Assembly (NCBI RefSeq): GCF_003325355.1
Contig: NZ_CP030855.1
Location: forward strand, 1 to 46,815
Origin: Runella rosea
Lineage (GTDB): Bacteria; Bacteroidota; Bacteroidia; Cytophagales; Spirosomataceae
Direction: 5' to 3'
DNA: 46,815 bases
This document shows, in pieces, positions 8,434 to 17,837 of this stretch. Each line of letters starts with the position of its first letter. The first letter of the stretch is position 1. The notes beneath the pieces were generated by a model that was not told the DNA's origin, did no database searches, and was given only the letters and a program-made list of their open reading frames with translations. The translations under genes and the position numbers were made by a program.

Positions 8434-10857
8434 ATGATTGGAAGCTACATCAAAACATCGAGACGCAACTTATTACGCAACAAGCTATTCTCGACCATCA
8501 ACATTGTTGGCCTTGCTATAAGTATGTCGGTAGGGTTACTGCTTATCGCGTTCGTGCTCGACCTGCATTCGTACGACAGGTTCCACCAGAACGGTGAGAG
8601 AATCTATCGTATCACCAACGTACTGACCGAAAATCGCGAACAAAGTGGCAAGTTTGCCACCACATCAATAAAGACCGCAAAACTTATACAAGAGAAAGTA
8701 ACTGGCGTTGAAGACGTGGCCATTTTGCACAACAACTTTTCGCAAGACGCGAAGGTTGGCGACAATACCCTCCCTATCAAAGGCTTCTGGGCGAATCCGT
8801 CAATATTTAAGGTCTTTACGTTTCCGATGTTGGAAGGCAATCCCAGCACGGCCCTAAAAGAGCCTTACTCGATTGTTCTCACGGAGACCGCAGCGAGAAA
8901 GCTATTCGGCCATCAATCGGCGCTTGGTAAGTCAATCAACTTCAATGCACTCGATTACAAGGTGAGTGGGATAATGAAAGACGTGCCCTTTTTTTCGCAC
9001 ATCAACTTCGAAGCGTTGGTATCGCTCTCGACCGCCGAGCAGCTCAATAAGACCAACAACAACTTCGAACAATGGACGAGCATGGCATCGAACTATGTGT
9101 ACCTCCTGCTGCCCGAAAATGTCGACCTAGCGTCTATCCAGCCCCAACTTGACGCCATTGAGCAAGAAGAAAATCTCGCCGAAGAAAATACTGAAATCCA
9201 ACTTGAGCTTCTTCCTTTATACGATATTGTGGTCGGAGAGAACCTCCGTCACTCCGAGGGTGGGCCAGGTTCCGTGGGTCCTCACATGCCTCTGGTCATG
9301 CTGTGGATACTTGGCGGGCTTGCACTCATTGTGATATTGTCGGCGTGTTTCAACTATACCAATCTTTCGATAGCACGTGCCATGCGCCGCTTTAAGGAAG
9401 TAGGACTTCGCAAAGCTATCGGCGCTGGAAAGAGTCAGGTATGGCAACAATTTTTAGTGGAAGCAATCATGATTTCCCTAGCCGCTCTTTTTCTTTCATA
9501 CTTCATCTTTCTCGTCATGCGCCCCCTGCTGATAAATCTGGCTCCAGAGATGCAACGCACGGTGAAGCTCGAGCTTACTCCGCTTATGCTCGCCGCCTTT
9601 ATCGTATTCTCGGTTACCGTAGGTGTGCTAGCGGGCCTTATGCCTGCGCTATTCTTTTCGAAAGTCAGCGCGATTAGTGCACTCAGGAATGTATCGACGG
9701 TAAAAGTGTTCAAACACATTACACTCCGACGCGCTCTGGTGGTGATTCAATACTCACTCACTTTAATCTTTATAACAACAACCGCCATCGGCTATGTACA
9801 GTATAAAAACATACTTGCCTTCGATCTGGGATACCGCACCCAAAACATCCTGAACATCAATATGCAGGGTAATAAACCCGATGCGCTTCTCAAAGAACTA
9901 AGCGAAATGCCAGAACTAACGGCACTGTCGCGGTCGTTAATCATTACCAGCGTTGGAAATGCCTGGGGTGGATTTATGAAATACAAAGATTCGCTAGACT
10001 CAGTTTTGGTCATGACCAACCACGTCGACGAAAACTATTTGGCTCTGCATGAATACAAGCTCGTGGCTGGCGGAAATTTTATGGCACGACCCACTACAAC
10101 CACAGCCGCCACAGAAGTAATCGTGAACCAACAAGTCTTAAAACGATTTAACATTGGCAGCAACGACCCCCAGAAAGCAATCGGGGAAGAAATCACATTC
10201 AGTAGTTTCCATGGAACACGAAAGATGACCATTGTTGGCGTAATGAAAGACTTTCACTATGGAAAGGTCGACAACCTCGTGGGGCCAGTAGCTTTCATGT
10301 TCTGGACACCCGAAGACAGAGCAATCATTAATGCCAAGATACAAAGTAGGGACATCCCGACGACCATGGCTAAAATCGAGTCTGCATGGAAGAAAATCGA
10401 CCGTGTTCATCCATTTCAGGCTGAATTTTATGACCAAGCAATAGAAAAGGCATACAGCGAATTCTCAACAATAATCAAAATCATTGGCTTTCTTTCATTC
10501 TTGGCCATTTCGATCGCTTCGATGGGGCTGTTCGGAATGGTGGCGTTTACTACCGAAACCAGAATGAAGGAAATTAGCATCCGCAAAGTGATGGGCGCAA
10601 GCTCTGGCACCCTTATTTACTTATTGAGCCGCAGTTTTCTAGTACAGCTGTCGATATCGGCACTCATCGCGCTGCCCGTAACTTACCTTTTCTTCGAAAA
10701 CGTTGTACTCGCCAATTTTCCGTATCACACACCCGTGCAAATCGCCGAGCTATTGGTGGGTTTGCTGGTGGTATTGCTGATTGCATTCATCATGATTGGT
10801 TCGCAGACGATGAAGGCGGCAAGGAGTAATCCCGTAGATATCCTTAAGAGCGAATAA
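8434..10857 (+). CDS. ABC transporter permease, FtsX/MacB type
   Basis: This 807-aa inner-membrane protein has the duplicated architecture common in Bacteroidota. The first transmembrane helix (about 20-43) is followed by a MacB-like periplasmic domain (about 45-250) and an FtsX domain with three helices (about 285-410). A second helix (about 430-455), a second periplasmic domain and a final FtsX domain (about 690-800) complete it. The motifs AMRRFKEVGLRKAIGA and TRMKEISIRKVMGAS are the characteristic coupling-helix signatures of each half. No ATPase gene is adjacent, so its partner must be encoded elsewhere. Family members move lipoproteins, peptides or drugs, or act as mechanotransmission complexes. 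The substrate is unknown. The preceding IS3 element ends about 120 bp upstream and may have altered its promoter. Confidence 0.9.
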   Translation: MIGSYIKTSRRNLLRNKLFSTINIVGLAISMSVGLLLIAFVLDLHSYDRFHQNGERIYRITNVLTENREQSGKFATTSIKTAKLIQEKVTGVEDVAILHNNFSQDAKVGDNTLPIKGFWANPSIFKVFTFPMLEGNPSTALKEPYSIVLTETAARKLFGHQSALGKSINFNALDYKVSGIMKDVPFFSHINFEALVSLSTAEQLNKTNNNFEQWTSMASNYVYLLLPENVDLASIQPQLDAIEQEENLAEENTEIQLELLPLYDIVVGENLRHSEGGPGSVGPHMPLVMLWILGGLALIVILSACFNYTNLSIARAMRRFKEVGLRKAIGAGKSQVWQQFLVEAIMISLAALFLSYFIFLVMRPLLINLAPEMQRTVKLELTPLMLAAFIVFSVTVGVLAGLMPALFFSKVSAISALRNVSTVKVFKHITLRRALVVIQYSLTLIFITTTAIGYVQYKNILAFDLGYRTQNILNINMQGNKPDALLKELSEMPELTALSRSLIITSVGNAWGGFMKYKDSLDSVLVMTNHVDENYLALHEYKLVAGGNFMARPTTTTAATEVIVNQQVLKRFNIGSNDPQKAIGEEITFSSFHGTRKMTIVGVMKDFHYGKVDNLVGPVAFMFWTPEDRAIINAKIQSRDIPTTMAKIESAWKKIDRVHPFQAEFYDQAIEKAYSEFSTIIKIIGFLSFLAISIASMGLFGMVAFTTETRMKEISIRKVMGASSGTLIYLLSRSFLVQLSISALIALPVTYLFFENVVLANFPYHTPVQIAELLVGLLVVLLIAFIMIGSQTMKAARSNPVDILKSE

Positions 10858-10958
10858 GAATTACTGGAAGTCCTAAGAAGGTAATGATAGATTGTAAAGA
10901 GTGGCAATAAATCGAATGGAATTTATATATCGAACGATGTTTTTAGAAAAAGTTTGTT

Positions 10959-10985
10959 TTGTCCTGTACAAACAAACGCGGGTTT
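10959..10985 (+). repeat. Left 27-bp inverted repeat of the recombinase unit
   Basis: This site is an exact inverted copy of 12136-12162. Similarity continues outward for about eight more bases with three mismatches. The site with its left flank (10952-10977) is itself an imperfect dyad, with 8-bp arms GTTTGTTT and AAACAAAC around a 10-bp centre. That layout resembles serine-recombinase crossover sites. Confidence 0.85.
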
Positions 10986-11095
10986 ATTCAAACTTTTTCT
11001 GCTTTACCCAGCAACTCCTGAAAATTGTCAATAATCAGCCGTTTTCGTCAATAAAACTTGTATATCAATCAAAGTATAATTAACTTTAAGAATCA

Positions 11096-11113
11096 TTGTA
11101 TAAACCTATACAA
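11096..11113 (+). promoter_or_regulatory. Dyad TTGTATA-4-TATACAA directly before the recombinase start
   Basis: A perfect 7-bp inverted repeat with a 4-bp spacer ends on the base before the ATG at 11114. A further TTGTATA lies at 11058-11064. Placement over the translation start suggests an operator or recombinase-binding subsite, possibly for autoregulation (inference). Confidence 0.5.
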
Positions 11114-11716
11114 ATGCTGATCGGTTACGCCAGAGTGTCGACTAAAGACCAAAATTTAGAATTGCAGTGGGATGCCCTCACCAAAGCGGGCTGCGAAATG
11201 ATCTTTCAGGAAAAAGCTTCGGGCATCAAAGCCGACCGTCCTGAATTGGAGAAGATGATGTCTCAACTTCGCAAAGGGGATGTAGTTTGCATTTACAAAC
11301 TGGATCGTTTGGGACGTTCCCTTAAAAACCTGTTGGAACTAGTAGCGGAATTTGAAAAACGGGGAGTAGGCCTGCGAAGTTTAACCGACTCCATTGATAC
11401 CACCACGCCGCAGGGGCGATTGGTGCTGAATATTTTTGCTTCCCTAGCGGAGTTTGAACGCGATTTGATTCGGGAGCGAACCAAGGCGGGATTGGAAGCT
11501 GCCCGCGCCCGGGGGCGAAAGGGTGGAAGGCGCAGCGGTCTTTCGGCCGAAGCGCAGAAAAAAGCGATGTTGGCTGAGATGTATTACAAAGAGGAAAAAT
11601 TGGGCGTGGATGAAATTGCCAAAACGGTGGGCATTTCCAAAATGACATTGTATAAATATTTGCGACTGCGTGGAGTAAAGATCAGTGCGTATCAGAAAGG
11701 AGAAGTAAGCAAATAA
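11114..11716 (+). CDS. Serine recombinase (resolvase/invertase family)
   Basis: The start is the ATG at 11114 (MLIGYARVSTKDQNLELQ); the six upstream in-frame codons begin with TTG and overlap a dyad. The 200-aa product has the resolvase catalytic domain (about 1-140) with nucleophile Ser9 in YARVST. The family motifs LDRLGRSLKNL and GRLVLNIFASLAEFERDLIRERT are present. The C-terminal helix-turn-helix is VDEIAKTVGISKMTLYKYL. This small-serine-recombinase layout covers both Tn3-type resolvases and Gin/Hin-type invertases. The gene lies between perfect 27-bp inverted repeats, and inverted rather than direct sites favour inversion. A relict transposon unit is also possible, since no transposase is present between the repeats. 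Confidence 0.9.
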   Translation: MLIGYARVSTKDQNLELQWDALTKAGCEMIFQEKASGIKADRPELEKMMSQLRKGDVVCIYKLDRLGRSLKNLLELVAEFEKRGVGLRSLTDSIDTTTPQGRLVLNIFASLAEFERDLIRERTKAGLEAARARGRKGGRRSGLSAEAQKKAMLAEMYYKEEKLGVDEIAKTVGISKMTLYKYLRLRGVKISAYQKGEVSK

Positions 11717-11768
11717 GTTGACAGTCCCAATAAATCTACAATCTTATTCTATTGCCGCTTAGTTTCAG

Positions 11769-11785
11769 TGCCACATAATGTGGCA
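11769..11785. repeat. Small hairpin after the recombinase gene
   Basis: The 8-bp arms TGCCACAT and ATGTGGCA are separated by one base, 52 bp past the recombinase stop. There is no following T run, so a termination role is uncertain. Confidence 0.4.
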
Positions 11786-12037
11786 TTGGAAGGATACAAA
11801 AAATCCCTGTTCGGCGATTTTCTTTCGAATGTTCGGGAACAAGGATTCTGAGACTTTTCTTCTTTATTATTTTCTTTCATTTTCATGTTTGAAAATCCTA
11901 TTGAAGAAGAAGTGAAATAAAAGTAGAGGATATTTGTGATTATTCCTAATTAAAATATAATTAAAACGGGTTAAAATATTCTTAAAACGTGGTATTCTGC
12001 CTTGTTATTAATTTTGAATCTGCATTTAAAATGGATA

Positions 12038-12063
12038 AGGTCTATACATTGATTGATAGACCT
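12038..12063. repeat. Hairpin inside the recombinase unit
   Basis: The 8-bp arms AGGTCTAT (12038-12045) and ATAGACCT (12056-12063) are perfectly complementary around a 10-nt loop. The hairpin lies 12 bp before the larger hairpin at 12075-12123. Confidence 0.4.
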
Positions 12064-12074
12064 GTTGAATAGCC

Positions 12075-12123
12075 ATTCCATACTGATTTTCCCCTCTTTT
12101 TTAAGGTAAAATCAGTATGGAAT
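12075..12123. terminator. Large hairpin with 16-bp perfect stem
   Basis: The arms 12075-12090 and 12108-12123 (ATTCCATACTGATTTT and its complement) enclose a 17-nt T/C-rich loop. The hairpin lies just inside the right 27-bp repeat. It probably ends transcription from the recombinase side, although no T tract follows the stem. Confidence 0.45.
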
Positions 12124-12135
12124 CAGACAGGTATC

Positions 12136-12162
12136 AAACCCGCGTTTGTTTGTACAGGACAA
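12136..12162 (-). repeat. Right 27-bp inverted repeat of the recombinase unit
   Basis: All 27 bases are complementary to 10959-10985 in inverted orientation. The pair bounds a segment of about 1.2 kb holding only the recombinase gene and hairpins. The repeat carries TTTG elements, and TATTTTG follows about 20 bp to the right, so a weak rightward promoter could straddle it (inference). Confidence 0.85.
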
Positions 12163-12182
12163 GACAAGGTTATTTTGGTTCA

Positions 12183-12281
12183 ATGGCCATCTTAGTTGCT
12201 GTTTTTACTTCTCTTCTTTCAATTATTATTTTTCTTGTTGTATATTCTATAAATTTTATTTCAGAAATTCACATGGTATAA
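12183..12281 (+). CDS. Possible 32-aa hydrophobic peptide
   Basis: A short frame, ATG at 12183 to TAA at 12279-12281, encodes one membrane-spanning stretch (AILVAVFTSLLSIIIFLVV). It starts 21 bp outside the right inverted repeat and ends 80 bp before the first beta-helix gene. The length and lack of recognisable homologs make it speculative. Confidence 0.2.
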   Translation: MAILVAVFTSLLSIIIFLVVYSINFISEIHMV

Positions 12282-12361
12282 ATACTATTCGACAGCGCTA
12301 ATGTCTTATTAGTATTACCACAAAGATTGCTAAATTGGCTTACATTCAGTTATCCTACCTA

Positions 12362-14277
12362 ATGAAATACCTCTTCCTAACTGCGACTTTCCTACTGACA
12401 ACATTTTCATGTTTTGCTGAAATTTACTACGTAAAAACGACAGGCAATGATACGTCTAACGATGGGAGGTCTTGGGCGGCGGCCTTTTCAACCCTTCAAA
12501 AGTCTCTGGAGGTTTGTCAATATGGAGATCAAATATGGGTAGCCGAAGGTACTTACAAACCTACAGCATATCCGGCAGGCGCAATCCCATATACACCTCC
12601 TCTAACAAATCGCGATAAATCCTTTCATTTGGTTAATGGAGTCAAAATCTATGGAGGGTTTATTGGTATAGAAGGAGCTGTGAGTGAACGAACGGCAGGA
12701 CATGAAACTATTCTGAGCGGGGATATTGGTACAGAAAATAACGACACTGATAATTGTTATCACGTAGTGATTTCAGTGAAAGATGACTCTACAACTGTAT
12801 TGGATGGATTTACGATTACAAAAGGAAAGGCAGACGGTGGCAGTTTAAGTTTGCCGGGAACAGCCATAACCCTGGAAGGGAAACCTATCGGCAATGCATA
12901 TGGTGGAGGAATGTTCAATGTGAACACGTTATTAAAGATAAACAATTGCAAATTTATCTTGAATTCATCAAATGTTTTTGGGGGTGGAGTAATGAATACA
13001 GATCAATCCTTCACAACTTTAACAAATTTAACCTTTACATCAAATTCTTCAACAGATGGGGGAGGTATGCATAATGTCGACTCATCTCCAATACTGATGA
13101 ATATAATTTTTTCAAATAACACTGCAAAGTTTTTTGGTGGAGGATTGACAAACAGGGGGAATTCATTTACAAATTTAGCGAATGTAATATTTTCAAATAA
13201 TAAGGCAGAAGCCGGTGGCGGTATGATTAACCAAGGTGCTTCTCCCGTTTTAACGTATTGCACTTTCTTAGGAAACACAGCCGGTTTTCAAGGCGGCGGT
13301 ATGGCTAATTGGGGAAACTCTACGCCAAAGTTAACTAATGTAACATTTTCAGGAAATTCGACTATTGGAGATGGTGGCGGGATGCAGAACTCAAGTTCAT
13401 CTCCGATTTTGATAAATATTATTTTTGTAAGTAATTCTGCTCCATCCGGACGAGGGGGGGGATATCTAATAACGATAATTCCTCGCCAACACTGACAAAT
13501 GTACTCTTATGGAAGAATTATGCCGGATATGGTGGAGGTGCAATGTTTAATGTCACTGCTTCATCTCCCTCTTTGACACATGTAACTTTTGCCGGAAACA
13601 GTGTTGTTAGCGCCTATAGCGGTCTTAGTGGCGGGGCAGTCTGTAACTATTTTGGCTCTGCACCAACAATTAAAAATGGTATATTTTGGGACAATAAGAG
13701 TAAAAACCCATTTAGCGGAATCATTTCGGAAGATGATATTTTTAACAGAGACAGCTCTATCCTTTCTACTACTTATACATTAATGCAATTGAGCAATACG
13801 GCTGCCAACTATCCGCCGGCTTCATTTCCTGCGATAGATTCCGGTCATAACCTATTTGCCCAAAATCCTCTTTTTGTCGATGCAACTTCAGGAAATTTGC
13901 GGCTGCAGGATTGTTCCCCTGCGATAAATGCCGGCGACCTTATAGGAACAACCAGTAATGATTTAGATGGAAGGCTTCGACCTTATCCCTATGGAGTGGC
14001 CATTGCTGATATGGGAGCCTATGAGAATCAAAGCATTGCAGGGGGAGGCCCCGCAACTTTGAACGTTACCGAGCCAATTATAAACGGAACGGTTTTGAAG
14101 GTGGCGGGGGAAATTACTGCTACGAATCAGGTAGCGGGAGCAACAGCCCTTTATCAGGCAACTAAATCAGTAACATTATTGCCTGATTTTTCAGCGATAG
14201 GTAATGGGTTTACGGCATTTATCGGAGGATGTGAAACTTTAATTACTTCTGAGGCACCGGCATCGATTAAGAAATAA
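12362..14277 (+). pseudogene. Beta-helix surface protein 1, frameshifted at a G8 tract
   Basis: The start is the ATG at 12362 (MKYLFLTATFLLTTFSC signal peptide); the frame upstream begins with TTG. The protein begins EIYYVKTTGNDTSNDGRSW and continues with choice-of-anchor-Q-like right-handed beta-helix rungs rich in GGGM, N-F and NNTA motifs. At 13454-13461 there is a run of eight G, and the frame then stops at 13493-13495. With nine G the frame continues as GGGISNNDNSSPTLTNV and runs to the stop at 14277, giving about 638 aa. The C-terminal part carries the ANLN/ITEP...VTLLPDFSA...FIGGC module (3-coathanger-stack-like) shared with its neighbours. It is either a pseudogene or an off-phase variable gene. 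Confidence 0.8.
13454..13461 (+). repeat. G8 homopolymer in coding sequence
   Basis: Eight consecutive G lie at the exact point where the first beta-helix gene loses frame; one more G restores it. The neighbouring paralogs have the equivalent GGG codons in interrupted form (for example ggagggggcata at 15311) and stay in frame. Confidence 0.8.
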
Positions 14278-14300
14278 TCCTTAAATCAAAGGGACATAGT

Positions 14301-16043
14301 ATGAAATACCTATTCTTAGCCCTGATTCTATTAAGTTGTTATGGTACCTGTTTAGCTGAAATCTATTACGTTAAGCAAACCGGTAACGACACAGCCAACG
14401 ATGGAAAATCATGGAGTGCCGCATTTTTCACCCTTCAAAAGGCTCTTGAAGTTTGTCAGTATGGGGATCAAATTTGGGTAGCCGAAGGAACTTATAAACC
14501 GACTGCTTATCCTTCGGGAATTACCAATCAATCATCTCCCCTTACAGATAGAGACAAGGTCTTTGAAATGGTAAATGGGGTAAAACTTTACGGGGGGTTC
14601 TCAGGAGATGAGACATCAGTTATGCAGCGGATAACAGGTCATCAAACTATTTTAAGTGGTGATATAGGAGTTGAGAATAATGATAGTGACAATTGCTATC
14701 ATGTGTTACTTTCCATTAATGATGATTCTACTACTTCAATTGATGGGTTTACCATCACAAAAGGAAGAGCGCAACCTAAGCCTTCGGCTGGAGTACACTA
14801 TATTTATGCACAGGGAGAATTTGTCTCGCGATCGGTCGGTGCTGGAATGTTCTTTATCAAGGCATTTATTAAACTAAATGATACTTTGTTTTCAGACAAT
14901 TATGCCGATGGTCATGGCGGGGGAATGGCTAATAGTAGCTCTTCTCCCATGTTAATCAATGTAACTTTTTCAGAGAATTGGGGAGGGATGGGAGGAGGCA
15001 TGGCCAATTTACATAATTCTACTCCGAGATTAATCCATACAATTTTTATAGCTAATAGAGGAATACCTGATGGTGGTGGGATGTTTAACGATAATTCTTC
15101 ACCGATTTTATTTAATGTCGTTTTTGACTCAAATCAATCAATAGTAGGTGGAGGAATAAACAATTGGGGGCAATCGCATTGTCAATTAACAAATGTTATT
15201 TTCAGGAAAAATGTTGTTTCCTACACTGGGCAGGGCGGAGGAATGTATAACGGGGCAAATTGTAATCCTACTTTAAAAAATGTGCTCTTTTGGGCAAATT
15301 CGGCTCCGCTTGGAGGGGGCATAACTAATGAATCGATATCTGAACTGAGCCTGATTAATGTAACCTTTGCCGAGAATGTAACAGGGTACCCACTTCGCTT
15401 TGCTAAATCTGGAGCAGCTATTTTCAATTCAGGTGGAATTATGAAAATAAAGAACGGAATATTTTGGGGGAATAAGTATGTATATAATAGTGTAACAAAA
15501 GAAGACGATATTTTCCTTAGGAATAATTCGAAAATATTTGCTGCCTCAACATTAATGCAGTTGCCCAATACATCAGCAAATTATCCGTCAGTATCGTTTC
15601 CTGCTCTGGATTCAACTCACAATATCTTTGCCCAGAACCCTCTTTTTATAGATGCAGCAAATGGAAATCTACGTTTACAGGATTGTTCTCCCGCGATAAA
15701 TGCGGGCGATACAACAGAAGCACCTACTCAAGATTTAGATGGTAATCCAAGACCTTATCCTGCTGGAGCAGACAATGTAGATATGGGTGCCTATGAGAAT
15801 CAAACGATCTCTTGGCCTGCCCATTTGAACATAACCGAGCCAATGACAAATGGAACGGTTGTGAAGATGGCGGGAAAAATCACCGCCACGAATCAAATAG
15901 AAGGAGCAAGAGTTATTTATCAGGCAACTAAATCAATAACATTATTGCCTGATTTTTCAGCGATAGGTAATGGGTTTACAGCCTTTATTGGAGGGTGTGA
16001 AACCTTAATTACTTCTGAAACACCGGCAGGGATTACTAAATAA
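14301..16043 (+). CDS. Beta-helix surface protein 2
   Basis: This 580-aa secreted protein has the signal peptide MKYLFLALILLSCYGTCLA, then EIYYVKQTGNDTANDGKSW. A conserved AAFFTLQKALEVCQYGDQIWVAEGTYKPTA-type segment follows (about 35-65). Parallel beta-helix rungs occupy about 80-500, with repeated GGGM, NVTFSEN and SSSP motifs. The end region has QDCSPAINAGD and DMGAYENQ, typical of choice-of-anchor-Q-like proteins. A C-terminal module of about 60 aa contains ITATNQIEGARVIYQATKS and FIGGC. No T9SS type A domain is seen. Twenty-three bases separate it from the preceding gene, and a near-identical linker precedes the next one, so the array looks co-transcribed. It is probably surface-exposed; the ligand is unknown. 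Confidence 0.85.
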   Translation: MKYLFLALILLSCYGTCLAEIYYVKQTGNDTANDGKSWSAAFFTLQKALEVCQYGDQIWVAEGTYKPTAYPSGITNQSSPLTDRDKVFEMVNGVKLYGGFSGDETSVMQRITGHQTILSGDIGVENNDSDNCYHVLLSINDDSTTSIDGFTITKGRAQPKPSAGVHYIYAQGEFVSRSVGAGMFFIKAFIKLNDTLFSDNYADGHGGGMANSSSSPMLINVTFSENWGGMGGGMANLHNSTPRLIHTIFIANRGIPDGGGMFNDNSSPILFNVVFDSNQSIVGGGINNWGQSHCQLTNVIFRKNVVSYTGQGGGMYNGANCNPTLKNVLFWANSAPLGGGITNESISELSLINVTFAENVTGYPLRFAKSGAAIFNSGGIMKIKNGIFWGNKYVYNSVTKEDDIFLRNNSKIFAASTLMQLPNTSANYPSVSFPALDSTHNIFAQNPLFIDAANGNLRLQDCSPAINAGDTTEAPTQDLDGNPRPYPAGADNVDMGAYENQTISWPAHLNITEPMTNGTVVKMAGKITATNQIEGARVIYQATKSITLLPDFSAIGNGFTAFIGGCETLITSETPAGITK

Positions 16044-16066
16044 TCCTTCAATCAAAGGAACATAGT

Positions 16067-17800
16067 ATGAAATACCTTTTCTTAGCCATAATTATATTAA
16101 GTTGTTATGGTAACTGTTATGCCGAAATCTATTATGTCAAGACAAACGGTAATGATACCATCAACGATGGGAAGTCATGGAACGCTGCGTTTGCCACTCT
16201 GCAAAAGGCACTACAAGTCAGCCAATATGGAGATCAAATTTGGGTTACCCAGGGAACTTATAAACCGACGGCTTATCCTTCAGGAATTACCAATCAATCA
16301 TCTCCCCTCACAGATAGGGACAAGGCCTTTGAAATGGTCAATGGTGTCAAACTTTACGGAGGGTTCTCAGGAGATGAGACATCGGTCATGCAGCGTATTG
16401 CAGATCATCGAACTATCTTAAGTGGTGATATAGGAGTTGAGAATAATGATATCGATAATTGCTATCATGTCTTGATTTCCATCAATGATGATTCTACGAC
16501 GTTAATAGATGGTTTTACTATTACTCAAGGAAGAGCAAAACCTAATCCTCCTAGCGGTCCGAATTATATTATTATAGAGGGAATGCCTGTCTATCGTACG
16601 GCAGGAGGAGCAATGTTTTTTAGAAATACCTTTGCTAAATTAAATAATATATTGTTTACAGGCAATATGGCCGATATTGAGGGAGGAGGAATGTGTAGTT
16701 ACGGTTCTTCTCCGTTATTAACAAATGTAGTTTTTTCAGAGAATAGGGGAGGAATGGGCGGAGGCATGGCAAATAAAAGTCGATCTAACCCATCATTATT
16801 AAATGTAAATTTTTCAGCCAATATAGCAACTCCTGATGGAGGTGGTATGTACAATGAGTATTCTTCTCCAATTTTGGAAAATGTCCTTTTTATATCTAAT
16901 TCGGCGCCGCTAGGCGGAGGAATGAAAAATTATCAATCCTATTGCCAATTGACAAATGTGGTTTTTCATAAGAATATCGGTTCTTTTATGGGTGGTGGCA
17001 TGCATAATGCCTTTTATTCAGCGCCGACTTTAAAGAATGCCGTTTTTTGGAAAAATTCATCCCCTGCCGGTGGTGGGCTGGCTGACGATTCGAAGTCTGC
17101 TTCGAATTCAATTAATGTAACGTTTGCGGAAAATACCAGCCGTTTCTCATCGGTTGTTCTTCACGGAGGAGGTGCGGTCTTTGTAGATGATTCTAAAACT
17201 AAAATTAAGAACAGTATTTTTTGGGGTAATAAGTATCTATACAACAATACTCTTCTGGATAATGATATTATTACGCGAAAAAATTCTGAGGTATCGGTAA
17301 GCAACTCATTACTCCAATTACCTAATACCGCAACTAATTATCCTTCCGCGTCCTTTCTTGCACTGGATTCGGCACATAATATCTTTGCTCAGAACCCCCT
17401 TTTTGTTGATGTGGTAAATGGCAATCTGCGTTTGGAGGATTGTTCTCCTGCTGTCAATGCAGGAGATACTGTAGGAGTACCGGCTACTGATTTGGATGGT
17501 AATATCAGACCCTATCCTGCCGGCTCAACTGATGTGGATATGGGAGCCTACGAGAATCAAACAATTGCCTGGCCTGCTCATTTGAACATAACCGAGCCAA
17601 TAACAAATGGAGCAATTGTGAAGGTGGCGGGAGAAATCACCGCCACGAACCAGATATCGGGAGCGATAGCTGTATATCAGGGAACTAAATCAGTGACATT
17701 ATTGCCTGATTTTTCAGCAACCAGTAATACGTTTACAGCCGTTATTGGAGGGTGCGGAACAGGTATTTCCGCTAGTGCTGATGGGGCTAGTAAGAGATAA
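16067..17800 (+). CDS. Beta-helix surface protein 3
   Basis: This 577-aa paralog of the preceding gene has the same order: signal peptide (MKYLFLAIIILSCYGNCYA), EIYYVKTNGNDTINDGKSW, beta-helix rungs, LEDCSPAVNAGD, DMGAYENQ and the C-terminal module ending VIGGCGTGIS plus a short basic tail. Long stretches of the first ~400 bp are almost identical in DNA to the second gene, while the middle rungs diverge. That pattern is typical of tandem duplication with local gene conversion and variable rung regions (inference). It is likely exported and surface associated. Nothing points to an enzymatic function. Confidence 0.85.
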   Translation: MKYLFLAIIILSCYGNCYAEIYYVKTNGNDTINDGKSWNAAFATLQKALQVSQYGDQIWVTQGTYKPTAYPSGITNQSSPLTDRDKAFEMVNGVKLYGGFSGDETSVMQRIADHRTILSGDIGVENNDIDNCYHVLISINDDSTTLIDGFTITQGRAKPNPPSGPNYIIIEGMPVYRTAGGAMFFRNTFAKLNNILFTGNMADIEGGGMCSYGSSPLLTNVVFSENRGGMGGGMANKSRSNPSLLNVNFSANIATPDGGGMYNEYSSPILENVLFISNSAPLGGGMKNYQSYCQLTNVVFHKNIGSFMGGGMHNAFYSAPTLKNAVFWKNSSPAGGGLADDSKSASNSINVTFAENTSRFSSVVLHGGGAVFVDDSKTKIKNSIFWGNKYLYNNTLLDNDIITRKNSEVSVSNSLLQLPNTATNYPSASFLALDSAHNIFAQNPLFVDVVNGNLRLEDCSPAVNAGDTVGVPATDLDGNIRPYPAGSTDVDMGAYENQTIAWPAHLNITEPITNGAIVKVAGEITATNQISGAIAVYQGTKSVTLLPDFSATSNTFTAVIGGCGTGISASADGASKR

Positions 17801-17837
17801 TCTAATTTTGTTCACTGCCTTCTACAGCAAACCGCTT

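Noticed and set aside
10959..12162. Calling the recombinase unit a complete Tn3-type transposon
   Set aside because: No transposase lies between the repeats, and the ends do not resemble the Tn3 38-bp repeats as far as can be judged.
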